A DNA stretch of 64,000 bases from Candidatus Melainabacteria bacterium (GCA_003153555.1 PLZS01000060.1:146899-210898), one strand, 5' to 3'. Shown: positions 34,876 to 44,166, counted from the first letter of the stretch. Numbers and translations: made by a program. Notes: generated by a model not told the origin, from the sequence alone.

Positions 34876-35523
34876 CTAGCTAACACATCGAAGATCAGTA
34901 ATTAGTTTCGAAACTTTGGTGCGCGCTCGCGCGATGCGCGACTTCACGGTGCCTAATTCGGCACCAGTAATGACTGCGATGTCTTCGTATGCCATGCCTT
35001 GAATTTCGCGCAAAATAATCACGTTCTTGAATTGACTTGGAAGCGACTCTATAGCTGCGGTTACTTGGTTGACTATTTCCTTTCTCTCGAGCAATTCATC
35101 GGGTTGCGATCTGGGGTCAGGGATCTGGCGGGGGCTGCTGTCTTCGTCGTCATATTTAAGTGGTTCGTCTAATGAAACAACTGCAAACCGCGGACGGCGT
35201 CTAAGTTCATCGTAGAAAAGGTTTGTTGTTACTTGATGCAACCAACCTTTGAAAGCTTTTGGGTTTTTCAACTGGTTGATTGAGCGCCAGACTTTGATAA
35301 AAACGTCCTGAGTCAGATCATCGTGACTGGCAGACCAATCTGGAGCTAGCTTGTTAATGTCCGCACGGACGAATCGCTGGAAGCGCCGAAACAGTTCCGG
35401 GAATGCGGTCTCATCTTGGTTCTGACAAGCGAGTACGACTTGAAAATCTTCCATGGCAGCGTAGTCGTTTACTTTCACGACTTTCAGCCTGGCGATGGAA
35501 TCTCTATCTAATTGAACGGACAT
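34876..35523 (-). CDS. RNA polymerase ECF-type sigma factor
   Basis: The product is 215 residues from ATG 35523, chosen because GGAGGAG lies 4 nt upstream (frame 35565 is longer). Region 2: FPELFRRFQRFVRADI..DDLTQDVFIKVWRSINQL and NPKAFKGWLHQVTTNLFYDELRRR. Region 4: AIESLPSQFKNVIILREIQGMAYEDIAVITGAELGTVKSRI. It directs RNA polymerase to a stress-type promoter set. No anti-sigma gene is adjacent. A GNRA-capped hairpin next to the ribosome site suggests translational control. Confidence 0.93.
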   Translation of the reverse strand: MSVQLDRDSIARLKVVKVNDYAAMEDFQVVLACQNQDETAFPELFRRFQRFVRADINKLAPDWSASHDDLTQDVFIKVWRSINQLKNPKAFKGWLHQVTTNLFYDELRRRPRFAVVSLDEPLKYDDEDSSPRQIPDPRSQPDELLERKEIVNQVTAAIESLPSQFKNVIILREIQGMAYEDIAVITGAELGTVKSRIARARTKVSKLITDLRCVS

Positions 35524-35532
35524 GTTTCTCCT

Positions 35533-35554
35533 CCAAGTGAGTTGCCTCACTTGG
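35533..35554 (-). promoter_or_regulatory. GNRA-capped hairpin at sigma factor ribosome site
   Basis: On the minus strand CCAAGTGAG (35554-35546) and CTCACTTGG (35541-35533) form a perfect 9-bp stem with a GCAA tetraloop. The stem runs directly into AGGAG before ATG 35523, so its folding state could alter ribosome access. Placement is seen; function is inferred. Confidence 0.6.
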
Positions 35555-35878
35555 TTCTGGTGCACAGTACCCTACTATCATGACCGGATCTCCAGGCTTT
35601 TGCTAGTGGTGTTTTCCTTACACGCGCATGGATCAGTAATGCCTCAACCTGTCCTGGTTTATGCGTTCGGCGAGGTGGTGGCGTATGGGGTAACCGGGGG
35701 TAGTTGTGAAGTATAAATGTCTACAGAATTCGCCGCTTTCGCTCAAGTGTTCGGTCACATTAATTCCTGGCTTTTTTGAATTTGAATCGTATAGAGGAAA
35801 AAGGACACAACTTCGTCACAATTTTTTCCTAGACTCTACTAATCGAAGTCCGCCAGCCCCTCGCGGAGATTGTTCAAG
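35555..35878. other. Intergenic region between divergent sigma and FHA genes
   Basis: Two divergent genes share this 324-bp stretch. I see no coding region: short plus-strand frames at 35522-35716 and 35706-35888 have no ribosome site or family signal. The promoter elements are not clear to me. Confidence 0.4.
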
Positions 35879-36415
35879 ATGTTACTAAACCACCCCTTCA
35901 ACGATGGAATCAATGGCGCTACTCTCGTCGGTGTCGACGATCGACGCGCTTTCGACCTAAATGGGTCAAACACCTTTATAGGTAGATCGAGAGAGAACGA
36001 TATTTCCTTAGTCGCAGACCTTAGTCTGTCCCGCCGCCACGCCGCAATTACTAAAGTCGATGGTGTTTACTATCTGCGCGATTTGCGCAGCTCCAATGGC
36101 ACTTTACTAAACGGAAATACGGTCGAAGGAATGGTTGCGCTTCAACCTGACGACGAGATTTTTCTTGGCCGAAGTAGGTTTCTTTTTTGCCCAAGTTCAG
36201 ACAAGCTTGAATCGACTGAATCGTACGTATCCAATGAACGTACAGTTTTTCTAGGTAAGGCAAAACCAAGTTTTGTTACTAAGGCTAGTAATCTGATGCT
36301 CAGTCTAAAGCGATTACTGTTCGTACCCCAGCCATGCAGTTTGACAGCGCTTACACCTTCCAGACAGCGTCTTAGAGCAAGTCACAAAGAACTACTGAGA
36401 GGCATTCAGCGTTAG
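35879..36415 (+). CDS. FHA domain protein
   Basis: From ATG 35879 (GGAG 10 nt before) the product is 178 residues. Residues ~25-100 form an FHA domain with all key motifs: FIGRSRENDISL, LSRRHAAI, LRDLRSSNGTLLNG and DEIFLGRSRFLF. FHA domains bind phosphothreonine peptides, so a Ser/Thr kinase partner is expected elsewhere in the genome. The C-terminal ~70 residues are basic and unrecognised. It faces away from the ECF sigma gene. Confidence 0.88.
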   Translation: MLLNHPFNDGINGATLVGVDDRRAFDLNGSNTFIGRSRENDISLVADLSLSRRHAAITKVDGVYYLRDLRSSNGTLLNGNTVEGMVALQPDDEIFLGRSRFLFCPSSDKLESTESYVSNERTVFLGKAKPSFVTKASNLMLSLKRLLFVPQPCSLTALTPSRQRLRASHKELLRGIQR

Positions 36416-36469
36416 AATTCGACTTTGCCACTGACCGGCAGCTTGGATTTCATTACGGATCTCATCACA

Positions 36470-37450
36470 TCAAGGACTTTCGTGACTAAACTCTTCCACG
36501 GCATACAGTCTGCCGTTGGCCGCACGAATCACTCCGACACCCACTGTCGCATGATTGGGATCGAGGATATTGCTTCTGTGATTTACCTGGTTCGGCGGTT
36601 CACTCATCATAATATTATCCATCATCTGAAGTTGACGGTAACCACTCTCTGATCCACCCTGAAAAGCAATGTTTTCAAAGACACCGTGGCTGATACCATG
36701 ACTTTTCGCTCGAGCTTGCGGATCGTTTCCATCAGGATCGACATGACCAAAAAATCCTCGTGCAGCCAAATCACTGGCATACGCCCTAGCCATCGCAGTT
36801 AGCGCAGCGTTAGATTGAATCGCTGCGCGGCCACTTAGACCGCGGTCGTGATTGATCAACTCAATCATATACTTCTCGTAAGCTGGCATAGATTCAGCAA
36901 CAGTATTCTTTTGTCCACTCATAGGAGACGTTTGGGTGGATAGTACTATGTGAGGTGTGGCGGAAGCCGCGGAAAACTTTGGCAAGTTGACTTCGGTGTT
37001 GTAAAGCTGCAACCCACTTTCGGAAGGGTGGACAAAGACGATTCTAGCTCGACCTGTTGAGCTTGATTGGAGAATGCGATCAGCATCTTGTCCCGATTGA
37101 ACAACTCGACTGTTGACTGAAAGTAGCACGTCTCCTGACTGCATGCCGACACTGGTGGCGAAACCTCGTTCAACATTTCTGAGTAATAATCCTCGATTTG
37201 AACCTGCGGCCGAAACTACATAGGCTGCTACTCCCGATGCGCTCAAGCAATCTGACGTTTCCTCACGCTGGGAGAGTTCATAAATCTGCTTTGCGGGAGT
37301 ACGAGGCGGCGGCGCTTTTTTCTTGACGGCGATGAGCAGTTGATGAGCAGATCGACTTTCGGCAACGACGCCGGAGAGTGGCACCGACAATAGGAAAGTT
37401 GCAACCAAAGCGGCGGTCTTAGTTCGGCATTTGGTATTCAATAGAAACAC
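36470..37450 (-). CDS. Secreted PDZ-CAP (SCP/PR-1) domain protein
   Basis: The 326-residue protein has a signal peptide (TAALVATFLLSVPLSGVVAES). Residues ~72-150 resemble a PDZ domain (GLLLRNVERGFATSVGMQSGDVLLSVN). Residues ~190-325 are a CAP/SCP domain: YMIELINHDRGLSG, AMARAYASDLAARGFFGHVDP with the family His, FENIAFQ, and INQVNHRSNILDP-like PNQVNHRSNILDPNHATVGVG. CAP proteins are extracellular or periplasmic, with roles from lipid binding to proteolysis; here unknown. The frame starts at GTG 37450; TTG 37441 is an alternative. Confidence 0.88.
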   Translation of the reverse strand: MFLLNTKCRTKTAALVATFLLSVPLSGVVAESRSAHQLLIAVKKKAPPPRTPAKQIYELSQREETSDCLSASGVAAYVVSAAGSNRGLLLRNVERGFATSVGMQSGDVLLSVNSRVVQSGQDADRILQSSSTGRARIVFVHPSESGLQLYNTEVNLPKFSAASATPHIVLSTQTSPMSGQKNTVAESMPAYEKYMIELINHDRGLSGRAAIQSNAALTAMARAYASDLAARGFFGHVDPDGNDPQARAKSHGISHGVFENIAFQGGSESGYRQLQMMDNIMMSEPPNQVNHRSNILDPNHATVGVGVIRAANGRLYAVEEFSHESP

Positions 37451-37468
37451 GGTCCCTCGATATCCTCA

Positions 37469-37699
37469 CTAGTGTGTAACTTCTGCATCGTGTCCATTGG
37501 TTTCTGTCCAGGCCACGTCGATTGGTTCGTCGTTGAGGTGTTTTCGATCGCCTATAATTTTCAAAAGAATAGGTGTAATTACAGCTGCGTAAGCAACTGC
37601 GGCTGCGATGATTCCTAGGCTCAGTGTCAACCCTCGAATCACCCGGCGGGCAGTATTTGAATTATCCATAGTTTGCTTTGTCCTTTGAATAACTGGCAT
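37469..37699 (-). CDS. Small single-pass membrane protein
   Basis: This 76-residue protein starts at ATG 37699, with AAGGAGC 5 nt upstream. The longer frame (to 37795) is a shadow of the oxidoreductase end. It has one hydrophobic helix (about residues 26-48, TLSLGIIAAAVAYAAVITPILL) and a short polar tail. It begins 2 bp after the FAD-oxidoreductase stop, which suggests coupling. It may anchor or escort that Tat-exported enzyme; this is inference. Confidence 0.75.
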   Translation of the reverse strand: MPVIQRTKQTMDNSNTARRVIRGLTLSLGIIAAAVAYAAVITPILLKIIGDRKHLNDEPIDVAWTETNGHDAEVTH

Positions 37700-37701
37700 C
37701 T

Positions 37702-39258
37702 TTAGCTCCTTACTGTTTTGCCGAGAGCGCGGTTTGCGGCAAGACGTGCTGCGGCAATTGCGCTCTCCGCGCATGGTATACCTTGTGTGCTGCAATGTGC
37801 AAGTGTGTAGCCACTATTAGTAGTGCGATTAAATTCAGAAATTTTGGAAAAGAAACCAGGGCTGTTTACGGCCATTGCATGACCCCACCTTGTCAAAACA
37901 ACGGTGTCGATCTCTTTCTCAATTGGACCAATCAACTTAACTAATTGACTAACTATCGAATTGGCCAGGGAACTTCTATCTCCTTGCAGAAGCACTGGTC
38001 TGCCTTCTGATGAAGGAGCATATGGTTGATATACCGTTAGTACGGAACCCATTTCAGGGGTGTATTTGTGCTGCTCAATGTATGGCGTTTCAGCCACAGT
38101 GATATCTGCGAATGTGTAAGGGGGAGTTACCCAATTGTCATAGGCCCCATAAAATTTCTTCTCTGGCATCAGAATGTTTGCCACCAAATACGAACCATAT
38201 TTAAACGACAAAAGATTGGCGAGCACTTGATCGGGAATGTTGCGGAGAATTCGCGCCGCCACCATTGGTGGCGCCGTTACGATTACGTGTCGACAAGAGA
38301 CTTTGTGAAGTTTCTCGTCAGCGCCTAGGTAAGTGACGAATGATTTTCTATCCGTGCCAACTTCGATTGAGTATACAAAGCCTCGCTGGCAACGTGGACC
38401 TTTGACTTTGTCTGCGATCGCCTTTGCTAGGGCTGGGTTTCCACCCGGAAAAACGTAGGTTGGTTGGACCAAATCTTCTAAGATGGAAACTGCTGACAGC
38501 GCGGATAAATTTTTGCTCCCACCGCAGAGAGCCGACTTTAGATAAGCGTCAATAAGTGCTATGAAAGCAGGGCTATGATTTTTCAAGTATCCCTGAAAGG
38601 GCGTGGCGTCAAGCTTTAGCAAGTTTTGACTGGTTAGAGGCACTGGAATTCCTGCGTGCAGTTCCTCCCAGATTGGTTTGCAGTTGTCCAGCAAACCCTT
38701 AAATTCAGAATAGATGTTTTCCTTTCCTTCCAATCCTGAGAGCCAAGAATTTTCCCAGCGCCAAGAATCTTTTGTTGGCTGAAGTTTCGCTGGCTTCAGT
38801 TTGAGGTCAGCGATAAGCTTTCCCATCAACCCATCTACAGTGCTTATGTACGCGGCGCCATAGGAGTAACCGATGCCATGATATTCACTTCCTCTTGATT
38901 GGCCGCCCAGCGATTCATATTGTTCGAGCAATAAGTAATTATGATTACGCAGAAAGTAGGCGCTGGAAAGTCCGGACATGCCACCACCGACGATGACAAA
39001 ATCGACATCCTTCTCTACATGCTTAGGAACGAGGGGTAGCTGATGATCCCTCATTTTATGCCCTATCGTAAAGTCATCCCCGGTCCAGGGCGCGATTTTA
39101 TAACCAGACCTGGCCTGGAGTAGGGAAGGGTTGTCTTTTGCCTGGATGGGATCGAATTGATTGGCGAGCAGGTAAGCGAGATACAACCCGCTTCCTGTTG
39201 TCAATTGGCGAGACAGGTCTCTTAGAAATTGTCGTCGGGAAAAACTTTCGCTAGACAT
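37702..39258 (-). CDS. Tat-exported FAD-dependent amine-oxidase-like enzyme
   Basis: The 518-residue protein starts with a twin-arginine signal (FSRRQFLRDLSRQ) and a hydrophobic stretch. The FAD-binding Rossmann motif VDFVIVGGGMSGLSSAYFL lies near residue 87, followed by LLEQYESLGGQSRG, the pattern of the flavin amine oxidase/phytoene desaturase superfamily. The C-terminus has a second FAD-contact region (GFFSKI.. GIPCAESAIAAARLAANRAL). It should act folded in the periplasm, oxidising an unknown amine or lipid-like substrate. It pairs with the small membrane protein just downstream. Confidence 0.88.
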   Translation of the reverse strand: MSSESFSRRQFLRDLSRQLTTGSGLYLAYLLANQFDPIQAKDNPSLLQARSGYKIAPWTGDDFTIGHKMRDHQLPLVPKHVEKDVDFVIVGGGMSGLSSAYFLRNHNYLLLEQYESLGGQSRGSEYHGIGYSYGAAYISTVDGLMGKLIADLKLKPAKLQPTKDSWRWENSWLSGLEGKENIYSEFKGLLDNCKPIWEELHAGIPVPLTSQNLLKLDATPFQGYLKNHSPAFIALIDAYLKSALCGGSKNLSALSAVSILEDLVQPTYVFPGGNPALAKAIADKVKGPRCQRGFVYSIEVGTDRKSFVTYLGADEKLHKVSCRHVIVTAPPMVAARILRNIPDQVLANLLSFKYGSYLVANILMPEKKFYGAYDNWVTPPYTFADITVAETPYIEQHKYTPEMGSVLTVYQPYAPSSEGRPVLLQGDRSSLANSIVSQLVKLIGPIEKEIDTVVLTRWGHAMAVNSPGFFSKISEFNRTTNSGYTLAHCSTQGIPCAESAIAAARLAANRALGKTVRS

Positions 39259-39420
39259 CGGTTGCTTGCTAAAGGCTTAAGTACAGACCCCGCGCGGTTC
39301 GCATCTTCTTGACCATTATAGCCTTGTCGATTATGAACCGCATACAACCATCTTGACGCTGGCATGGCCGTAGAATAAACACGTATATCTGGTTTATGTC
39401 TGTCACGGGTAGGAATAGGG

Positions 39421-40986
39421 ATGGAAGTCAAATTGAAGGAAACTGAAAACAAGCTATCTGATAAAAGCACTCAGCTTGAAGAGCGCATCGCTAAAATACG
39501 CAAGGGCGGCGCTCCGAAGTATCATCAAAAGCTGAAAGAAGATAAAAAACTATTCGTCCGAGACCGGCTGCGTTTACTTCTCGACCCAGGATTTGAAATC
39601 GAAGATGCCATATTCGCAAATTGTGGAGAGGCTGATCTGCCAGCCGACGGCGTTGTCACGGGCGTAGGTCAGATTGAAGGCAAGACCGTCTGCTTCATGG
39701 GCAATGACTCGACCGTCAAAGCTGGATCGTGGGGATGGCGCACTGTCGAGAAAATAATCAGGATCCAGGAAACTGCCCAGAAACTTCGCGTTCCTATGAT
39801 TTATTTAGTTGATTCAGCAGGCGCGAGAATCACCGATCAAATCGAGATGTTCCCTGGTCGACGTGGCGCCGGAAAAATCTTCTACAATCAGGTGCAAATG
39901 TCTGGCTATGTGCCGCAGATCTGTTTGTTGTTTGGACCTTCTGCAGCAGGAGGCGCTTATATTCCAGCATTTTGCGACATAGTCGTGATGAATGATGGCA
40001 ACGCTTCGATGTATTTAGGTTCGCCACGTATGGCTGAGATGGTCATTGGTGAAAAAGTAACGCTTGAAGAGATGGGCGGTGCAAAAATGCACTGTTCTGT
40101 GAGCGGATGTGGTGATGTGCTTGCCAGATCCGAAGAGGAAGCAATTCAACTGTGCAAAGACTATTTACGCTTCATGCCATCAAACTGTGAGCAAGCGGCA
40201 CCGCTTCTGCCACCACGGGATGCTGGTGGTATCGAAAAATCAATCGAGCAAATTATTCCTGAGAAGGAAAATATTCCGTTCGATATGTATCAAGTGATCG
40301 ACAAGCTTGTTGACGCCGGTTCCTTCTTTGAGATGAAAAAGCTTTTCGCCGGTGAATTGATTACCTGTTTTGCTCGCCTGGGCGGACGCCCTGTTGGCAT
40401 TCTCGCCAACCAGCCGAAAGTGAAAGGCGGCGTATTATTTGTCGATTCTGCAGATAAGGGCGCACGCTTCATGATGCTTTGCGATGCGTTCAACATCCCA
40501 TTGCTCTTCCTTGCCGACGTGCCTGGATTCATGATTGGCACCAAAGTGGAGCGCGACGGCATTATTCGCGCCGGAGCAAAAATGATTTCGGCAATGTCGT
40601 CGGCTGATGTGCCGAAGATTTCAGTTGTGGTGCGAAAAGCTTACGGTGCGGGTTTGTATGCGATGTGCGGACCGGCCTTCGAGCCTGATGCCTGTCTAGC
40701 TTTGCCAACTGCCTGGATCGCAGTGATGGGACCTGAGGCCGCAGTTAATGCTGTCTACTACAACAAGATTATGGAACTTCCCGAATCTGAGCGAAGCGCT
40801 TACATCGAACAAAAGCGCAACGAATATCGCGAGGACGTCAATATCTATAAACTGGCTGCGGAGATGGTTGTGGACGGTATGGTCGCACCGCACAACTTGC
40901 GCAATGAGTTGATCAATCGTTTTAATGCTTACGCGACTAAACAAGTTACAGGATTTAAGAAGAAACACGGTGTATTGCCGGTTTAG
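39421..40986 (+). CDS. Acyl-CoA carboxylase beta (carboxyltransferase) subunit
   Basis: The 521-residue protein carries both crotonase-like carboxyltransferase halves: KIRKGGAPKYHQKLKEDKKLFVRDRLRLLLDPG, YLVDSAGARI, IAA-type FGPSAAGGAYIPAFCD and GVLFVDSADKGARFMMLCDAFNIPLLFLADVPGFMIGTK, then RKAYGAGLYAMCGPAFEPD. It transfers carboxyl from biotin to an acyl-CoA such as propionyl-, acetyl- or methylcrotonyl-CoA. The biotin carboxylase and carrier subunits are not in the window, so the substrate is unclear. Confidence 0.93.
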   Translation: MEVKLKETENKLSDKSTQLEERIAKIRKGGAPKYHQKLKEDKKLFVRDRLRLLLDPGFEIEDAIFANCGEADLPADGVVTGVGQIEGKTVCFMGNDSTVKAGSWGWRTVEKIIRIQETAQKLRVPMIYLVDSAGARITDQIEMFPGRRGAGKIFYNQVQMSGYVPQICLLFGPSAAGGAYIPAFCDIVVMNDGNASMYLGSPRMAEMVIGEKVTLEEMGGAKMHCSVSGCGDVLARSEEEAIQLCKDYLRFMPSNCEQAAPLLPPRDAGGIEKSIEQIIPEKENIPFDMYQVIDKLVDAGSFFEMKKLFAGELITCFARLGGRPVGILANQPKVKGGVLFVDSADKGARFMMLCDAFNIPLLFLADVPGFMIGTKVERDGIIRAGAKMISAMSSADVPKISVVVRKAYGAGLYAMCGPAFEPDACLALPTAWIAVMGPEAAVNAVYYNKIMELPESERSAYIEQKRNEYREDVNIYKLAAEMVVDGMVAPHNLRNELINRFNAYATKQVTGFKKKHGVLPV

Positions 40987-41043
40987 TGTAAATCCCGTTG
41001 AGCCTAAAAATCCCTTTGTGTTCTATGTGTGGAGGAAAAGAAA

Positions 41044-41751
41044 TTGGATACGGTTTCTGAAAAATTGATTGTCACCGCCGCCGATGGCGGCAAATTTAAC
41101 TGTCACGTCGAAAAGCCAGGCAAGGCAGCGACAGCGGCTGTGATTATTGTTCAAGAAATATTTGGCATCACTAATTGGCTGAAAAGCGCCGCTGAGTGGT
41201 ATGCCTCGAACGGCTTTCTTGCCGTGGTGCCTGATTTGTTTTGGCGTCTTGAGCCAGGATTGAATTTGAACGACCGTAATGAAAAAGATCTGCAAAAGGC
41301 ATTTAAGTATTACGGTGAATTCAACAAAGACAAAGGCATTGATGATCTGAAAGCAGTTCTCAAAGCAGTCCGTGGCATGAAGGTTGGCGATGGCAAGGTC
41401 GGCTGCAGTGGTTATTGCCTAGGTGGTTTGATGACTTACCTGATGGCGGCTCGTTCGGATGTGGATGCTTCAGTTGCATATTATGGTGGTGGTATTGACG
41501 AATATTTGGGCGAAGCTCATAACATCAAGAAACCGATCATGATGCAATTTGCGGAAGACGATAAGCACATCACCAAAGAGAAGCAGGACAAGATTAAGAA
41601 CCAGCTTGGTGGAAATCCGCTGGTCACAATTCATACTTATCCTCACACTGACCACGCGTTTTGCCGAGTCGGCGGCGAGAATTACAATATGAAGTCTGCC
41701 GAACTGGCGAACAGCCGCACTTTGGAATTCTTCAAGTCACATCTGCACTAG
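41044..41751 (+). CDS. Dienelactone hydrolase family protein
   Basis: The start is TTG 41044: GGAGG lies 8 nt before it, inside what a GTG 41029 start would make coding. The product is 235 residues. Motifs are VIIVQEIFGITNWL (conserved Glu), the nucleophile region GCSGYCLGGL with Cys, FAEDD with the acid and DHAFCR with the catalytic His. Dienelactone hydrolases split cyclic esters in aromatic degradation, but many homologues have other ester substrates. It follows the carboxylase by 57 bp on the same strand. Confidence 0.9.
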   Translation: MDTVSEKLIVTAADGGKFNCHVEKPGKAATAAVIIVQEIFGITNWLKSAAEWYASNGFLAVVPDLFWRLEPGLNLNDRNEKDLQKAFKYYGEFNKDKGIDDLKAVLKAVRGMKVGDGKVGCSGYCLGGLMTYLMAARSDVDASVAYYGGGIDEYLGEAHNIKKPIMMQFAEDDKHITKEKQDKIKNQLGGNPLVTIHTYPHTDHAFCRVGGENYNMKSAELANSRTLEFFKSHLH

Positions 41752-41759
41752 TCCAAGTG

Positions 41760-41877
41760 CTGGGAGCGCCGCATCGGTTAAACCTGGGAGCGCCGGCATC
41801 CTTGCCGGCATCGAGCTAGGATGCGCCTATGCTTGAAGTCATTACGAGCGCCGGCATCCATGCCGACACCCTCCTGC
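41760..41877. repeat. GC-rich hairpin repeats after dienelactone hydrolase
   Basis: GAGCGCCGGCATCC occurs at 41788-41801 and 41847-41860, and a shorter GGGAGCGCCGCATCGG at 41762. The middle copy makes a perfect 7-bp hairpin, GCCGGCA-TCCT-TGCCGGC (41792-41809); the last is a mutated hairpin. Such repeats may act as bidirectional terminators or be remnants of a mobile palindromic element. A related inverted structure lies at 42306-42388. Confidence 0.7.
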
Positions 41878-42014
41878 GAGCCCAAATTAATTTCAAATCT
41901 GCTGGTTAATGTTGGCACCTTTTTCGGATGGACCACGTCACCTCGTTGAGAAACAAGCGGCAGGTAACAGGCGATCCCCAAAAAGAGCCCGCCCGCCATA
42001 ATGGAGGTATTAAG

Positions 42015-42290
42015 ATGTGGTCTGATGAACAAGTGAAAGACGCCGTAGCAGTACTTTGGAACGCTTCGGAACTTGGTCCTCTTCAAAAAGTTAAGAGCAC
42101 CGACGACAAGGATCAAAGAGAAGACTACATTGTCGCTGGCGAAGTTACATACACAGATCCAATCTATTTAAAGGCTTTCGACCACCTTTTGAAGGATGGG
42201 AAGATAGTTAAGGAAGACGTCGAGCAAGTAGATCGCAGCTCTTATCGTCGGTGCGAGAAAGCTTGCAGCACCGATTCGAAGAAGCACTAA
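42015..42290 (+). CDS. Small hypothetical protein
   Basis: The 91-residue protein starts at ATG 42015, preceded by GGAGG with 7-nt spacing. It is acidic/basic mixed, soluble and without recognisable domain: MWSDEQVKDAVAVLWNASEL at the start, a likely beta strand YIVAGEVTYTD in the middle, and a charged tail. The strong ribosome site and intact frame support it. It lies between two blocks of GC-rich hairpin repeats. Confidence 0.65.
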   Translation: MWSDEQVKDAVAVLWNASELGPLQKVKSTDDKDQREDYIVAGEVTYTDPIYLKAFDHLLKDGKIVKEDVEQVDRSSYRRCEKACSTDSKKH

Positions 42291-42305
42291 ATTGAATAAC
42301 ACTAA

Positions 42306-42388
42306 GGAGCGCGGCTGTCCAAAGCCGCCTGGAGTGTCCAAAGCCGCGCATGATCACGCTTCGAGGCGGGTCTGGAGACCCGCGCTCC
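42306..42388. repeat. Nested GC-rich inverted repeat between convergent genes
   Basis: GGAGCGC (42306-42312) and GCGCTCC (42382-42388) are outer arms. Inside lie hairpins GCGGCT/AGCCGC (42311-42328) and GCGGGTCT-GG-AGACCCGC (42366-42383), and TGTCCAAAGCCGC is repeated directly. Placement between convergent stop codons (42290 and 42394) suits a two-way terminator. Confidence 0.7.
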
Positions 42389-42393
42389 ACTCG

Positions 42394-44166
42394 TTATTCC
42401 GCGGCCAGCGCCGGTCTTTCGAACTGTGCCTTAATCAAACGGGCATAGTGCGCATCCTTGTCCATAAGGACTTGGTGTGTTCCTGACTCGACGATTTGTC
42501 CGCCTTCTAAGACTAGGATTTGATCTGCGTGACGAACAGTTGAAAGCCGATGGGCGATTACAAATACCGTTCTGCCTTTCATCAAATTATTCAGTGCCTT
42601 CTGCACCATCGCTTCTGATTCGTTATCGAGCGAACTTGTTGCTTCATCAAGGATTAGGACCGGGGCATTTTTCAAGAAAGCGCGAGCGATCGCCAGGCGT
42701 TGTTGCTGTCCGCCCGAGAGTCTGACACCACGTTCACCGATCTGAGTTTTATAACCTTCACGCAATTCGAGAATGAAATCGTGGCAGTAAGCCGCTTTCG
42801 ATGCATTCTCCAGTTCTTCCGGTGTAGCATCAATTTTGCCCAGACGGATATTCTCTTCAACAGTTGTATTGAAAAGGAAATTGTCTTGTGTGACAAGAGC
42901 AATCTGGGCTCGCAGTGAGTACAGCGAGATGTCCTTAATCGGGATGCCGTCAAGGGATATCAGTCCCGAGGTGACGTCAAAAAAGCGAGGCACCAAATTC
43001 GCCATTGTTGACTTTCCCGATCCGGAAAGTCCAACCAGTGCAACCATTCTGCCCGGTGGAATATCCAAATTTATATCCTTGAGCACCATGGTTGAATGCC
43101 CTGGATATTGGAAGTAAACATTCTCGAATTTGATTCGGTGCAGTCCTTCCTTCAGTTCTATTGGTACAGCAGCATCAGTAAGATTTGATTGTTGGTCGAG
43201 CACTTCGAAGACGCGCTGAGCTGCTGCAAGAGCTGGTTGTAGAATGCCGTTAATTCGGCCAATGTTTTTAATTGGTGAGTACAACAACAGCAAAGCTATA
43301 ACGAACGATGTCAGTTGTCCCAGTTCCATGTGTTTGTGCAAAACCTGATAACCAGCCACCCACATAACGCAGGCAATCCCGACTGCCGCAATCATCGCCA
43401 GAATCGGTGACAGTAATGCTTCGGAGCGGACAGCTTTCATCGTGTTGTTTTGAAAACTTTGATTGGTAGCTAGAAAACGCGCGGTCTGAAACTGTTCCAG
43501 ATTATAAGATTGGACAATTTTAGCGCCTTGAATAGATTCGGAGAGCACTGAAACCAAGTCGCCAATGGCTTCTTGTCCGCCGCGTGAGCTCTTGCGGATT
43601 TTTTTTCCGAAAATCGAAACTGGTATCACTATTAGTGAAAGAATGCCCAGAGCGATGATACTTAGCATCCAACTCTGGAGAATGAGCACAGTTGCCAGCG
43701 AAATCACAGTAATGGTTCTGCTGATCATCGACTGGAATGTTTGCGAAATTGCATTTTCAATCAAACCAATGTCATTGGTCATACGACCGATCATCACTCC
43801 TGATGACTGACTCTGGAAGAACAGCAACGGCTGTTTTTCTAAGTGACAGAAAAGTTCATTGCGCAAATCTCGAATGGCGGAAGCTCCAACCAGGCGAATA
43901 GTGTAGGTTTCTATGAATCGAAAGATTCCCTGGCAGGCAACGACAGCCAAAACTACAAGCGGCACTAAGTAGATCAAATGTCTTTCTGTGCCTATGAAGA
44001 TGCGCTGGATGCCTTGCCCGGCTAACCAGGCGATGATGCCATCCATGCTGCCCGAGGGGATTGCCGCAGCCATTCCAAAGAAAAACGGCACACTGTACGG
44101 CTTTATGTATTGCAGTAAGCGAAGGTATATGCGGGCTTGTTGTGGCTCTTCAATTAAGTTTTTCAA
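42394..44166 (-). CDS. MsbA-type lipid ABC exporter (ATPase-permease)
   Basis: The 590-residue half-transporter joins a six-helix membrane domain (residues ~20-320) to an ATPase with Walker A GLSGSGKST, signature LSGGQQQRLAIARA, Walker B VLILDEATSSLD and an H-loop in IAHRLST. It lies just after lpxB on the same strand, which supports a role as lipid A/lipid flippase of the inner membrane. TTG 44166 is the start (AGGA just upstream). The membrane domain resembles MsbA/multidrug exporters, so drug export remains possible. Confidence 0.9.
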   Translation of the reverse strand: MKNLIEEPQQARIYLRLLQYIKPYSVPFFFGMAAAIPSGSMDGIIAWLAGQGIQRIFIGTERHLIYLVPLVVLAVVACQGIFRFIETYTIRLVGASAIRDLRNELFCHLEKQPLLFFQSQSSGVMIGRMTNDIGLIENAISQTFQSMISRTITVISLATVLILQSWMLSIIALGILSLIVIPVSIFGKKIRKSSRGGQEAIGDLVSVLSESIQGAKIVQSYNLEQFQTARFLATNQSFQNNTMKAVRSEALLSPILAMIAAVGIACVMWVAGYQVLHKHMELGQLTSFVIALLLLYSPIKNIGRINGILQPALAAAQRVFEVLDQQSNLTDAAVPIELKEGLHRIKFENVYFQYPGHSTMVLKDINLDIPPGRMVALVGLSGSGKSTMANLVPRFFDVTSGLISLDGIPIKDISLYSLRAQIALVTQDNFLFNTTVEENIRLGKIDATPEELENASKAAYCHDFILELREGYKTQIGERGVRLSGGQQQRLAIARAFLKNAPVLILDEATSSLDNESEAMVQKALNNLMKGRTVFVIAHRLSTVRHADQILVLEGGQIVESGTHQVLMDKDAHYARLIKAQFERPALAAE

